64,000 nt of DNA from Pseudorasbora parva. Its lineage: Eukaryota; Chordata; Actinopteri; Cypriniformes; Gobionidae. The notes under the pieces are model-generated. The model did no database searches and was not told where the DNA came from. It was given only the letters and a program-made list of their open reading frames with translations. The stretch spans positions 52,460,518 to 52,524,517 of the forward strand of contig NC_090173.1 of assembly GCF_024679245.1 (NCBI RefSeq), written 5' to 3'. How positions within the stretch are numbered: the first letter of the stretch is position 1; the number at the start of each line of letters is the position of its first letter. The position numbers were made by a program, and so were the translations under genes. Of this stretch, positions 31,537 to 41,348 are shown one piece after another.

Positions 31537-32475
31537 TTATAAAACCTGGCGAATGTGTTTGGTGTCGCCCAGCCTGCAGCTCTGCAGATGTCTGTCAGCA
31601 TGTGCTAAAGCCCAAGAGGAGGCCACACTCTGGGTGGAATGGGCCCTGACCCCAAGGGGACATGGGCGTCCCTGCTGCTGGTAAGCCAAAACAATGATGT
31701 CCACTATCCAGTGAGACAACCTTTGCTTTGAGAGAGCCTTTCCTTTCAGCTTCCCACCATAACAGACAAAGAGCTGGTCTGAGGTCCTGAAACACTGCGT
31801 CCTGTCTACGTAAGCGCGAAGGGCGCGTACTGGACAGAGCAATGCCAAGGCTGGGTCTGCCTCCTCCAAAGGCAGCGCTTGCAGGTTCACCACCTGGTCT
31901 CTGAACGGAGTGGTGGGAACCTTGGGCACATATCCAGGCCGGGGTCTCAGGATCACGTGAGAGTCGGCCGGCCCGATTTCCAGGCATGCTTCGTCAAACG
32001 AAAATGCCTGCAGGTCCCCTGCCCTCTTGATGGAGGCCAGTGCGGTCAGGAGCGCTGTCTTCATAGACAAGAACTTAACATCTACTGACCGCAAAGGCTC
32101 AAATGGGGCCCTCTGCAGAGCACTTAGAACTACTGAGAGGTCCCAAGAGGGTACGAGAGGAGCACGAGGAGGATGTAGTCTCCTCGCACCCCTCAGGAAC
32201 CTGATGACCAGGTCGTGCTTACTTACCGTTTTCCCGTCCAGGAGGTCATGGTAGGTGGCGATAGTGGCCACATAAACCTTCAGGGTGGATGGAGACAGCC
32301 TTCGATCCAACCCTTCCTGGAGGAAAGAGAGCACAGACCCGATCGGGCATTTCCAGGGGTCTTCTTGGCGAGAAGAGCACCAATTGACGAAGAGGTTCCA
32401 CTTCAACGCATAGGCCTGTCTCGTGGACTCGGCCCGAGCGGAAGTGATGGTAGCCACCACCGGAGGTGGTAGGGT
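31537..32475 (-). pseudogene. DIRS tyrosine recombinase, C-terminus disrupted
   Basis: The last about 310 codons of the open frame 34626-31537 form a lambda-integrase-type recombinase: SAM-like N-terminal region (ESTRQAYALKWNLF, LSPSTLKVYVATI) and catalytic part (TALASIKRAGDLQAF with the first arginine, then VRAHST). It would insert the circular element DNA by strand exchange. Two defects are visible. The residue after HST, where related enzymes carry the second catalytic arginine (HSTR), is Q. The expected tyrosine-bearing end lies in a shifted frame after about 31,600, so the frame ends without the nucleophile. The upstream 700 codons of this open frame are antiphase to RT and are not real. 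Confidence 0.8.
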
Positions 32476-32477
32476 AC

Positions 32478-35036
32478 TCAAACCTGCCGCGTCCCGTCCA
32501 GGAGCCACACTTGGAGGTTCCAAAGATCGGGACGCGGGTGCCACAGGGTGCCCCGTCTCTGAGAGAGTAGGTCTTGTCTCAGAGGAATTGGCCAGGGAGG
32601 GGCTGTCGCAAGGAGCACTAGTTTTGGGAACCAGGTCCGGCCGTGCCAGTACGGGGCGACCAAGATGACCTGCTCCTTGTCCTCCCTGACCTTGCACAGA
32701 ACACGTGCAAGAAGGCTCACTGGGGGAAACGCATACTTGCGTAGGCCCCGCGGCCAGCTGTGCGCCAGTGCATCCGTGCCGAGCGTGCCCTCGGTCAGGG
32801 AATAAAACAGGCTGCAGTGGGATGAGTCGTGGGAGGCAAACAGATCTACCTGTGCGTCCCCGAACTGATCCCAAATCAGCTGGACCGACTGGGGATGGAG
32901 TCTCCACTCCCCAGGGATTGGCTGGACCCGTGAGAGCTCGTCGGCTGCACGGTTCAGGATCCCCGGCATATGGACAGCACGAAGGGACCTCAGGCGCTTC
33001 TGACTCCATAAAACGAGATGGCGGGCGAGTTGAGACATGCGGCGGGAGCGTAGACCGCCCTGGTGGTTGATGTACGCTACTACGGCCGTGTTGTCCGATC
33101 TGACTAGTACGTGTTGACCCTTCAGCAACGCTCGGAAGCGGTGCAGGGCGAACCGTACTGCCAGCAACTCGAGGCAATTGATATGCAGGCGGCTCTGGCT
33201 CTCTGACCAAGAACCGGCGGCTGCATGTCCATTGCACATGGCACCCCAACCCGTGGTGGACGCATCTGTTGACACAACAACATGCCGGGAAACTCGTTCT
33301 AAGGGCACTCCTGCCCGTAGAAAGCTGAGGTTCGACCACTGGGTGAGTGTCTGTCTGCAGGCCTGGGTTACTGGGACCCGGAGCGTGCCAGACTACCATG
33401 CCCATCTCGGGACTCGATCGCGAAGCCAGTGCTGAAGCGGTCTCATATGAAGCAATCCGAGCGGCGTCACCGCGGCTGCAGATGCCATATGCCCCAGGAG
33501 CCTCTGAAACAGTTTCAATGGAACCGCACTCTTGCTCTCTATCTGCCTGAGGCAAGTCAGCAGCGACTGCGCGCGCAAGCCGGTAAGCTGCGCGCACATG
33601 GCGACCGAGTCGATCTCCATACCGAGAAAAGAGATCCTCTGCACGGGGCAGAGTTTGCTCTTCTCCCAGTTGACCCGAAGGCCCAAACGAGCTAAGTGGT
33701 GGAGAACCAGGTCTCTGTGTTCGCACACCCGGTCCCGAGAGTGGCCCAGTATGAGCCAGTCGTCGAGATAGTTCAGGATGCGAACCCCTTGTTGCCTGAG
33801 TGGCGCAAGGGCTGCCTCGACAATCTTCGTGAAGACGCGAGGGGACAGAGCTAGCCCGAATGGTAGTACGGCATACTGATATGCCCGCCCTTCGAACGCA
33901 AACCGCAGGAACGGTCTGTGTCGCGGAAGGATGGACACATGGAAGTACGCGTCCTTCAGGTCGATCGCTGCAAACCAATCGCATGGACGAACGCATTCGA
34001 AAAGGCGTTTCGCAGTCAACATCCTGAACGGAAGCCTGTACAGGGATCGGTTCAGGACGCGAAGGTCCAGGATCGGTCGTAACCCACCGGATTTCTTCGG
34101 TACAATGAAGTAAGGGCTGTAGAAGCCGGACATCTCGGCTGGAGGGACGAGCTCGACCGCACCCTTCGCCAGTAGGGTCGCGATCTCCGCACGCATGACT
34201 GGGGCATTGGACCCCACCACGGTGTACCGGACACCCCGGAAGCGGGGAGGAGCTCGCGCGAACTGAATCGCGTAGCCGAGCCGGATGGTCCGTGCGACCC
34301 AGCGGGACAGTCCCGGCAGCTGTAGCCACGCTCCCAGGGAGTGTACCAACGGGGTCATGCGGAGCACCGGCGTACCCTCGGTGGGGCAGCGAGGCAGCGT
34401 TACCGGCCCGGACTCGGGTGGCGTAGCGGCCCGGTGTCGGGGCAGCGGTAACAGCTGCGCCCTGACAGAGGAGACCAGGGAAGGACTCGCGTTCCGCTGG
34501 GGTCTGCTCTGAGAGGGGGCTGGCGACAGAGAGGGACGAGAGCGGCGTGGCCCGGGGGCGGCGCACACTGCCGTCACCGGTCTCTGTGTGCTCAGAGATG
34601 GGTATGTCAGTTCTTTCTTTAACCACATTAGGGTGCTGCCACCCCGGGGGGCGGCAGCGGAACGAAAGATTCTCCCCCGGCCCTCCACCGGGGGAAGGAG
34701 CGGCCCTGCTGCCGTCTCCTGGAAAGAACTGCCCATGTCTGAGCTGTCCGCGTCAGGAGCGCCGCTTGGCCTGGCGTTTAGCGGGCCGCGGGGCTGGCGC
34801 GGACTGGGGCGGCTTCTTGCGGCGCGCTCCGCGGCGAGGCCCGGGTGAAGGCTGCTGCTGTGGCCGCGCGGGAGCGGGGGGGACCGCAGGAGGCCGCCCT
34901 CGGCGACGAGGCAGCTGAGGCGACTGTGCCGGCGGCGCTTGGGGTGCAGCAGCGGGCCGCCGGGGCAGTATGTGCTTGATAGCCTCAGTCTGCTTCTGGG
35001 CGGCCGAGAACTGTTGGGCGAAGCTCTCGACCGCAC
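32478..35036 (-). pseudogene. DIRS reverse transcriptase-RNase H, one in-frame stop
   Basis: The RT part (35036-33393) has GGLRPILDLRVLNRSL, DWFAAIDLKDAYFH with catalytic aspartate, LPFGLALSPRVF and the active site YLDDWLI. In the same frame, RNase H (33308-32478) has VVSTDASTTGWG, LELLAVRFAL and VRSDNTAVVAYINHQGG. The two are separated only by a TAG at 33393-33395, and sequence between stop and next ATG stays open. The protein would make element cDNA. One substitution may have killed an otherwise well preserved gene. The N-terminus overlaps gag by about 280 bp in another frame, so its true start is uncertain. Confidence 0.85.
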
Positions 35037-36270
35037 CGCCGAATAGCCCAGCCTGGGATATGGGGGCGTCGAGGAAACGAGTCCGCTCGGCGTCCCGCAT
35101 ATCGGCCAGGTTGAGCCATAGGTGTCTCTCCTGGACCACGCATGTGGACATCACCCGGCCCAGGGAGCGTGCGGTAACCTTCGTCGCCCGGAGAGCGAGG
35201 TCGGTCGCGGCACACAGCTCATCTCTGAGCCCTGGGTCGGCTCCACCCTCGTGCATGTCGCACAGCAACTTGGCCTGGTAGGCCTGGAGGGTTGCCATGG
35301 CATGCAAAGAGGCGGCAGCCTGCCCCGCAGCTCTGTAGGTCTTCGACACCATTGAAGATGTGAATCTACAGGCCTTGGAGGGGTGCTTAGGATCGCCGCG
35401 CCAGGAGGAGGCGCTCTGGGGACACAGTTGCATCGCCACAGAGCGCTCCACCGGGGGGACCCCAGTGTACCCTCTAGCCACCGCCCCATCGAGGGCAGAG
35501 AAGGCGGAAGAGGTTGCCAAACGCTCGCAGCAAGACACGGGGGCCCTCCACGAGTGCGCAACCTCCTCATGCACCTCCGGGAAGAAAGGAATTGGGGGCA
35601 CGGCAGGACGGCTGTCCTGACGTGGCGCACCCAAAAACCAATCATCGAGCCGCGAACGCTCCGGCCGGGGTGGAGGGTTCCACTCCAGACCGAGCGCCGC
35701 GGCCGCCCGGGCAAGCATGGCTGTCAGCTCCGGGTCCGATTCGGACAATGCTGGCGCGCCCGGAGGCGGCAGCACAGCCGAATCCTCATCCTCGGAGGAC
35801 TCTAGCCCACCTTGTGATGCGGTCACCGACATCTCGTCCTCCTCTGGAGCGCCGAACGAAACCCGCGGACCGGCCGAGACCGAGGCTGCGGGCTCCATCA
35901 CAACGCTCGCGGGTACCGGTGCAACAGAGGGGGGTGTGGGCCGAGGCATGAGCGTCGGAGCTGTGTTCCACACCATCACCCTCAGGTCACCCTGGCCACC
36001 AGCCGAAGAGACGCCCCGCGGACCGGATGAGACCGAGGCCGCGGACACGTCAGATCGGGGGGTGACGGAGGGGACTCTCACTCCGGCGGCCGCACGGAGA
36101 TCATTGAGTCTCGACCGCAACACGGAGATGGCCATGTTCCCGCAGTGAGAACATGACTCATCCACAAGCGCCGCCTGAGCATGCTGGAAGCCCAAGCATG
36201 CCAGACAGTGCGAGTGCCCATCAGAAGAGTGTAGAGACCGGCCACACCCAGAAGCACACGGGCGAGACAT
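34753..36270 (-). CDS. DIRS gag-like protein
   Basis: 505 codons, open. A Cys/His cluster near the N-terminus (CASGCGRSLHSSDGHSHCLACLG and SCSHCG, residues 5-45) suggests a zinc-binding module. A low-complexity acidic and proline-rich middle, then a helical region (MLARAAAALGLEW, LASSAFSALDGAVARGYTG) and a basic tail (RRGARRKKPP) follow. The position upstream of RT and the composition match fish DIRS gag. It would coat the RNA. No frame damage seen. Confidence 0.8.
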   Translation of the reverse strand: MSRPCASGCGRSLHSSDGHSHCLACLGFQHAQAALVDESCSHCGNMAISVLRSRLNDLRAAAGVRVPSVTPRSDVSAASVSSGPRGVSSAGGQGDLRVMVWNTAPTLMPRPTPPSVAPVPASVVMEPAASVSAGPRVSFGAPEEDEMSVTASQGGLESSEDEDSAVLPPPGAPALSESDPELTAMLARAAAALGLEWNPPPRPERSRLDDWFLGAPRQDSRPAVPPIPFFPEVHEEVAHSWRAPVSCCERLATSSAFSALDGAVARGYTGVPPVERSVAMQLCPQSASSWRGDPKHPSKACRFTSSMVSKTYRAAGQAAASLHAMATLQAYQAKLLCDMHEGGADPGLRDELCAATDLALRATKVTARSLGRVMSTCVVQERHLWLNLADMRDAERTRFLDAPISQAGLFGGAVESFAQQFSAAQKQTEAIKHILPRRPAAAPQAPPAQSPQLPRRRGRPPAVPPAPARPQQQPSPGPRRGARRKKPPQSAPAPRPAKRQAKRRS

Positions 36271-36516
36271 CCTGAAAAGGACGTGCCACGTGTGAGCTCT
36301 TTTGTGAGAGGATTAACCTCGCAGTCGATGCCGAAGCGCCCAGGGGACCACACACCAACTGGAAACCAATCGTCTGACCAGCAGGCAGGAAGTATGTGAC
36401 CGCTGGAACACGCCGAACACCAACACCGACTGGAAGATCCTGATCGTCTCGAATAACTGACTTAACTCAGAAGGCTTGTAGGAGTGAAAGGTATGTAACC
36501 CTTGGCTCCGAAGCAT

Positions 36517-36714
36517 TAAAACATAATGCGATGATGCCAGCTACTTCCTTATATACCCACGTGGGTAGGCGGAGTTACGCATGCAAATCTCGCATGCCCA
36601 TGGCATTGGCACTGCCATTGGGCGCTTTCTAGTCTCGGAGATGACAGGCTTCTAAGCGAAACCCCCATTCGTCAGTCACTGACGTTACGTCGGAGTGACT
36701 GAACGAAAGGGAAC
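36517..36714 (-). repeat. DIRS terminal repeat, 5' side of element sense
   Basis: 198 bp, inverted relative to 30577-30800 over its inner part and ending AAAGGGAAC. Its outer about 35 bp are unique and reappear, inverted, in the internal complementary region. Confidence 0.88.
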
Positions 36715-37635
36715 TTAAAGATCTCTTTTCTTTTTTCTTGCTGCGTTAAAGATTAAACTGTAATGATGTAATTGTGATCTGTGATGATATCTCGCAGCTG
36801 AAGCAGAGCTACGAGCTGATTGTACTTGTGATTGTACTCGCTCAGGAGAAGCACACAAGTTGTAAAACATAAAGATGAATAAAAACACTAAATTAAAATT
36901 GAGATGAATTTTATAATTATATTTTTGTAGGCCACTTACCTCTAAAAAACACGGTCGTTGTCCTGTGTCTCTTTTTCGCGATTGAAGTCTGTTCAGCTGC
37001 GCTTGCTTTGGTTGATTGGTGGATGTCTTGAAGGTGCATTACCGCCACCTGCTGGATTGGGTTGTGGCGCATTCGATAGGTAGGGACCATAGGGTAGGGA
37101 TACATATTCTAAATTCTTCATTAACTCTGTATTCTTTAGATAAATAATGAAATGCATGTACATCCTACATGATTTAAATAATAATAATAGGCTACATTTT
37201 TATTTATTTAAAACTGATAGACTAAATGTATGGTAGAAGTTCTTTGTTTGTTTTTTATTTGTTTTTTAAAAAAAATATTATATTAACATGAAACACAGAA
37301 TGACAACATTACATGCCAGTAAGGAGGAAAATAATATACCTTTTAAAAAGATTCATAGTTTTTACAGCTTTCTTATTGGAAGAGTCCGAAATCAAACACG
37401 CATACAATTTTAACTCTTCCAGAAAAATTTAAAGAAAGGCTTACAATTACAAAATGTACATTTATGTATTCTTTGTGAATCCACATACTCGTTGGTGTAC
37501 TCATCGTATCCTTTGAGGATAATAAATGTGCTCACATTCACACAAATGTAGCCAATTATTTTGGACTTGCCTTAACATGTTGAATAATGTGACAGATAGA
37601 TTGACCGTAAGCCTCACCGGTGGAGAATTAAGCAG
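36715..37635. other. No gene recognised
   Basis: Remainder of the CCCAGAT-ended element's body: AT-rich, with one moderately GC-rich patch near 36,950-37,100 but no frame with known motifs. Confidence 0.45.
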
Positions 37636-37868
37636 ACCAAACATCAGCATTGATTCAATGTTTGTCTTTTCAACACTGAAAAGCATGGAATTATCAACGT
37701 TGATCCAATATTATTTAGCAGTGATTTTTCAACATTGGTCCAGTATGGTGTTAGCATTGAATTTTCAACATTGATCCAATATTACTTAGCATTGAAATTT
37801 CAACCTCAACCAAAATGATGATTCTGATGGAATTTCAACATTGAATCAATGTCACCTTGCTATCTGGG

Positions 37869-38623
37869 CAGCAAACTAGCATGTCTTATAACCAGAACAT
37901 CCCCCTTTGTGCAAAACAACAGCATACAAGCTGTCATAGAAATGGTCTATTCTAATATTCTGTTCCTCTGACTTGCATTACTGGGTGTCTCCGGCACCAC
38001 ACACTGGCTTGATCCCAATATATGTATTATACTCTGACAATCCAATCTATTATTTCTTTCCCTGCCAGCATTTTTTTTTTAAAGTTGCCAGCCACCTTTA
38101 GGGTTTTTGAAAATGTTCACCTAAATTGAATAGCTCATAAAATATTTGTTTTGTGAATATCTGAGCATGCAATATATCAAAAGAAGTAGATGACCATCTT
38201 CTTTAAACATTTTTTTTTATTCTAGCTTCTTGCAATCCTTTTTAATCAACACTTGAATATGGGTAAATTTCATAAATAAAGCAACATTTTGAACAAAAAG
38301 CTTGTCAGAAATAACTCTTCTGGGACATTGTAAAGGCATAACTTGATGAGGGGGGTTTGCAGGGTCTGATGGCCGTGGTGGTTCATGTTCATGTATTTTG
38401 ATAAACAAACAGATGTCATTTAAAAGCATACCTTTCCGAAAGTACTCTCATATATTAGGCAGTACCACGATTTCATTGGAGTCAATCAGATGGCTTTGTC
38501 TAGTTGATGGGTCAAATTAAGCCTGCAATCTGGCAGTTGAAGAGCCCAGTTATTTATTATATTTGTATATTCTACAAAAACTAAGCACACTGACTGAATA
38601 AGAACACTTACTTCTTGTTGTAG
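37869..38623 (+). other. Degenerate NLR intron upstream of the terminal LRR exon
   Basis: It starts with cassette sequence (GCAAACTAGCATGTCTTATAACCAG) but diverges after about 30 bp. From there to the acceptor at 38621-38623 it is AT-rich intron with no exon that I can see. Confidence 0.6.
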
Positions 38624-38797
38624 ATTATCTGTCTGTATGGTGACGGAGGAAGGTTGTGCTGCTCTGGCATCAACTCTAAGTTCAAACCCTTCACACCTGA
38701 GAGAGCTGGATCTGAGCTACAATCACCCAGGAGATTCAGGACTGAAGCTGCTCTCTGATAAACTCAACCATCTGGACAAACTCAAGTATGTGGATCA
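38624..38797 (+). CDS. Terminal-type LRR exon of the NLR-C gene
   Basis: The exon follows a TTGTAG acceptor and precedes GTAAGAATC. It is 174 bp, phase 2-2, like the cassette exons, but belongs to a different LRR subtype: VTEEGCAALASTLSSNPSHLRELDLS, then HPGDSGLKLLSDKL and HLDKLKYVD. The same 3' end (DKLxHLxKLKYVD then GTAAGAATC) survives as a relic in every cassette intron at about 3590, 4438, 16,085, 16,940 and 27,916. The ancestral duplicated unit thus included part of this exon type. It is open and joinable to exons 1-4. No B30.2 exon follows within the window. Confidence 0.82.
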
Positions 38798-38810
38798 GTA
38801 AGAATCATCC

Positions 38811-38850
38811 TATGTGTGTGTGTGTCTATGCATGTGTGTGTGTGTGTGCG
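38811..38850. repeat. (TG)n-rich microsatellite
   Basis: Two TG runs broken by CTATGCATG and GCGC in the intron after the terminal LRR exon. Confidence 0.85.
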
Positions 38851-38940
38851 CATTATTAATTCTTGTGAAGTAGGGCTGCAGCTATCGATTATTTTAGTAA
38901 TTGAGTATTCTACCCATTATTCCATCGATTAATCAAGTAA

Positions 38941-39616
38941 TCAGATAAGAAGTACTTTTGTGAGGTCCAGGGCATGTCGCATCACTGAATTATAAAGGTG
39001 ATCTTGGCAGTCAAGTCTTCGATAGGGTCTGAGGGCACTTATGATTTTTGAGCCTTGGTCTGTCACCCTTACCAATTTATTCAGCAGACTCATATCCAGG
39101 CCATACTCTGTTAGAAGTCTAATTTCTCTCCTAATATTCTCCCCCATTTTAGCCTCTTCCAGCGGGAATGCGTCTTGTCAATACAGTGCTTATCATTTTA
39201 AATGTTTGTGTCACGAAATGACAAGTGATGGTCAAGTAACTTAATTTGTGGTAGTCCTCCATCCAGATATCCGTTGTCATTTTAATCAAATTCACCTGAA
39301 TGTCATTTACCTGCTCAACCAGCTTTGTTCGTTTCTCTGTTGCCAGCTCATGACACTGTTTTGACACGGTGGGATCAGGCAGTACGTCCTGCGCTGACAC
39401 TGAACCATATGTAGCGCTGATGTTAATAAGCTGATGGGCCAGCTCAATATAACCCCGTCCTTCAATGGAACGAAATGGCCTTATGTCTTTACAGCAGTAC
39501 TCAACACATTTTTCAGTCACTTTTTGTTTGGCCTGCTGAGGGATTTTTCTTGAGTTACTAGCAAAGGCAGTGATGCCCGGCTGCAGTAGCCCAGGTGACT
39601 TACAAACTCCATCCAC
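38941..39616 (-). pseudogene. hAT transposase fragment (ZBED-like)
   Basis: Two frames carry parts of one hAT transposase. 39616-39149 has GLLQPGITAFA, IRPFRSIEGRGYIELAHQLI and VNLIKMTTDIWMEDY, where the D of TTDIW is the usual first catalytic aspartate. 39147-38941 has SLLNKLVRVTDQGSKI, where the TDQGS stretch holds the second aspartate position. A frameshift near 39,160 and missing sequence separate them, and the C-terminal dimerisation (hATC) part is absent. It would have catalysed cut-and-paste transposition. Confidence 0.75.
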
Positions 39617-39618
39617 AT

Positions 39619-40528
39619 TGTTACGTCTCCCTAAAAAAAAAAATATATGTCTAGGAGTAATAGGGTCGGTATTAAAGTAAAATAAAATGAAAGAATAGAA
39701 TGGGTTCAGTTACTGATAAATGTATGACAAGATGAATCAGGCAGAGGCAGATTTAAACTTTTAACTCTTTTAGTAATTTAAACAAAAATCATAAATAAAC
39801 CAACAAACACCCGATTGATTTACAAAGTAATAGTGATCATAGAAAAGAATATTTACAGAATATATATATATATATACAAAATAGTAAAACAAAAAGACAG
39901 AACAAAAAGCGTGGGACTATGAGCGGTGCTAAAGCAAAGAAATCAACAAAACAAAAACCAGCTAACTTATCAATTGAAGTAGGCTACTTAACTATCTTAA
40001 AAATAAAGACATAAATAAACACCTAAACCAACTAAGCTACACTGACTAACAAACATAAATACAGAAGGTGGCAACCGCTCCTTACCTGGTGTGTATAAAC
40101 AATTTTAAATACTACGTGTTGTATTATGTAGGTCACGTGACATGCTGAAACTATCCCATCGCTCAGGGTCCGAAATGAGCAGTGTGAACAAGACACAAAC
40201 AAGTCAAAGGTTAAAACGTAAAGTTGTAACCAAAACAATGTCTTTGAAAACAAAGTTTCAAAACCAAACTATCAATCGGGGAAAGTAGTTACAAATTGTC
40301 AAAACAAACGAAAGAAAACACGCCTCTCTCTTCCTCCAGTTGTTTCCAGGTCTTTATACAGGTGAGATGAGTTCTGATTGGTTCCTTGGGAGGGATCTCT
40401 CTTGGACAAATGATGATTGATGGGCAAACCAACCAATCACGAACCTAAGAATGAATGACAGCTGAGAACAATAAAAGGGGGGGAGAGAAAGAGAAGGAAA
40501 ACCACCAAAATACGTCGCAGACGTAACA
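39619..40528 (-). repeat. LTR of a truncated Gmr1/gypsy-type element
   Basis: A 910-bp sequence with ends TGTTACGTCT and AGACGTAACA (10-bp inverted). On its right is a minus-strand purine tract AAGGTGGTGGG. It is inserted in the hAT transposase gene, and is the 3' LTR by orientation. Confidence 0.78.
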
Positions 40529-40607
40529 CCCACCACCTTAAGAACAAACTTCTATACGAATAGAATTTGACAAAAGAACAAACACTTACAAAAGAGCTAA
40601 CACTCGT

Positions 40608-41103
40608 TTAAACTCTGGATAAAGCATCTGCCACCACATTATCCACACCTCTCTTATACTTTATTTCCAGGTTATAATTTTGAACAATGAGAGACCACCT
40701 CATTAACCTCTGGTTCTGGTTGTACATGCGTAGAAGAAAAGTCAGCGGATTATGGTCAGTATACACTGTTACAGGAAGAACAGTAGAACCAACGTACACG
40801 TCAAAGTGTTGAAGTGCTAACAATAATGCTAGAGCCTCTTTCTCAATAGTAGAATAGTTACGTTGATGTTTATTAAACTTCTTCGAGAAGTAGCAAACAG
40901 GATGGTTGATTCCATCGATACCCTCCTGCAACAACACTGCACCTGCTCCCACCTCGCTGGCATCCACTTCCAGCTTGAACGGTGTGGAAAAATCTGGGGC
41001 AGACAACACGGGTTCACTACATAACAAAGCTTTGATGTTGTTAAAAGCGTTCTGACACTCCGGTGACCACACAAATGATGTAGAAGGACTAAGTAGACAC
41101 TGC
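40608..41103 (-). pseudogene. gypsy RNase H fragment fused to a BED finger frame
   Basis: Within one open frame of 246 codons (41348-40608) the C-terminal 165 encode a Ty3-type RT tail and RNase [42 protein letters not shown] and NVVADALSRV hold the acidic residues. The frame ends about 80 bp before the purine tract and LTR, so nothing, in particular no integrase, follows RNase H. That again fits an element with integrase upstream of RT. Everything 5' of this piece is missing: the junction at about 41,103 joins straight into hAT sequence. Confidence 0.78.
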
Positions 41104-41104
41104 A

Positions 41105-41294
41105 GGGCGGGATTCCCGGTCCACTTTCTGTCATATTTAATGAGAACTCCGCAATCCCTACATTGAACATAACAAACAGGTTCATCGGTATCGGCCTTGA
41201 CAGCTATGTAGAAATACTTCCACACTGTAGACTTTCCTTCATTTTCGGGGGTTTTAAAATCTCCTGCGGCCAACTTCTTTTTAACATCTTCCAT
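41105..41294 (-). pseudogene. BED zinc-finger start of a hAT transposase
   Basis: It reads from the internal ATG: DFKTPENEGKSTVWKYF then CYVQCRDCGVLIKYD, i.e. an aromatic residue plus C-x2-C of a BED finger. The His pair is cut off by the gypsy junction. BED fingers bind the transposon ends. The open frame continues into gypsy RNase H, giving an accidental BED-RNase H fusion. Confidence 0.7.
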
Positions 41295-41348
41295 CGTTGT
41301 GCTGCCAGCCACATGTAGCCTAATATGCACACACACACACGTTGTCAA

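Larger units (their letters stand above)
30577..36714 (-). mobile_element. DIRS-type tyrosine-recombinase retrotransposon
   Basis: A 6.1-kb element in minus-strand sense with gag, RT-RNase H and tyrosine recombinase and no integrase. It has inverted terminal repeats (30577-30800 and 36517-36714) whose outermost parts differ. An internal complementary region (30856-30966) consists of the reverse complement of the left end joined to that of the right end. That layout is diagnostic of DIRS elements, which integrate a circular DNA by recombination without target duplication. The terminal trinucleotides (AAC left, GAAC right) overlap as GTT in the internal region. The copy is defective: RT-RH has a stop and the recombinase is damaged. 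Confidence 0.92.
28104..37868. mobile_element. 9.8-kb CCCAGAT-ended element with nested hAT and DIRS
   Basis: The ends CCCAGATGGCA and (T)GCTATCTGGG are inverted, and the NLR intron closes up with a CA dinucleotide shared at 28102-28103 and 37869-37870. Both inner flanks are rich in TTGAATCAATGTTGA-type repeats in opposite orientation (28,120-28,450 and 37,640-37,860). Without its two passengers it is about 2.4 kb. I find no transposase, and family and true duplication length are unresolved. Confidence 0.6.
38877..41294 (-). mobile_element. BED-type hAT transposon remnant split by a gypsy element
   Basis: The left end resembles common hAT termini (GGGCTGCAGCTATCGATTA). Minus-strand transposase pieces lie on both sides of a gypsy insertion (39619-41103): BED finger at 41105-41294 and downstream transposase at 38941-39616. 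The right end of the element is not recognisable, probably lost beyond 41,350. Confidence 0.75.

Noticed and set aside
32470..34626. First 700 codons of the 1029-codon minus-strand frame as a large DIRS protein
   Set aside because: This part overlaps RT-RNase H in another frame and has no motifs; only the last about 310 codons are recombinase.
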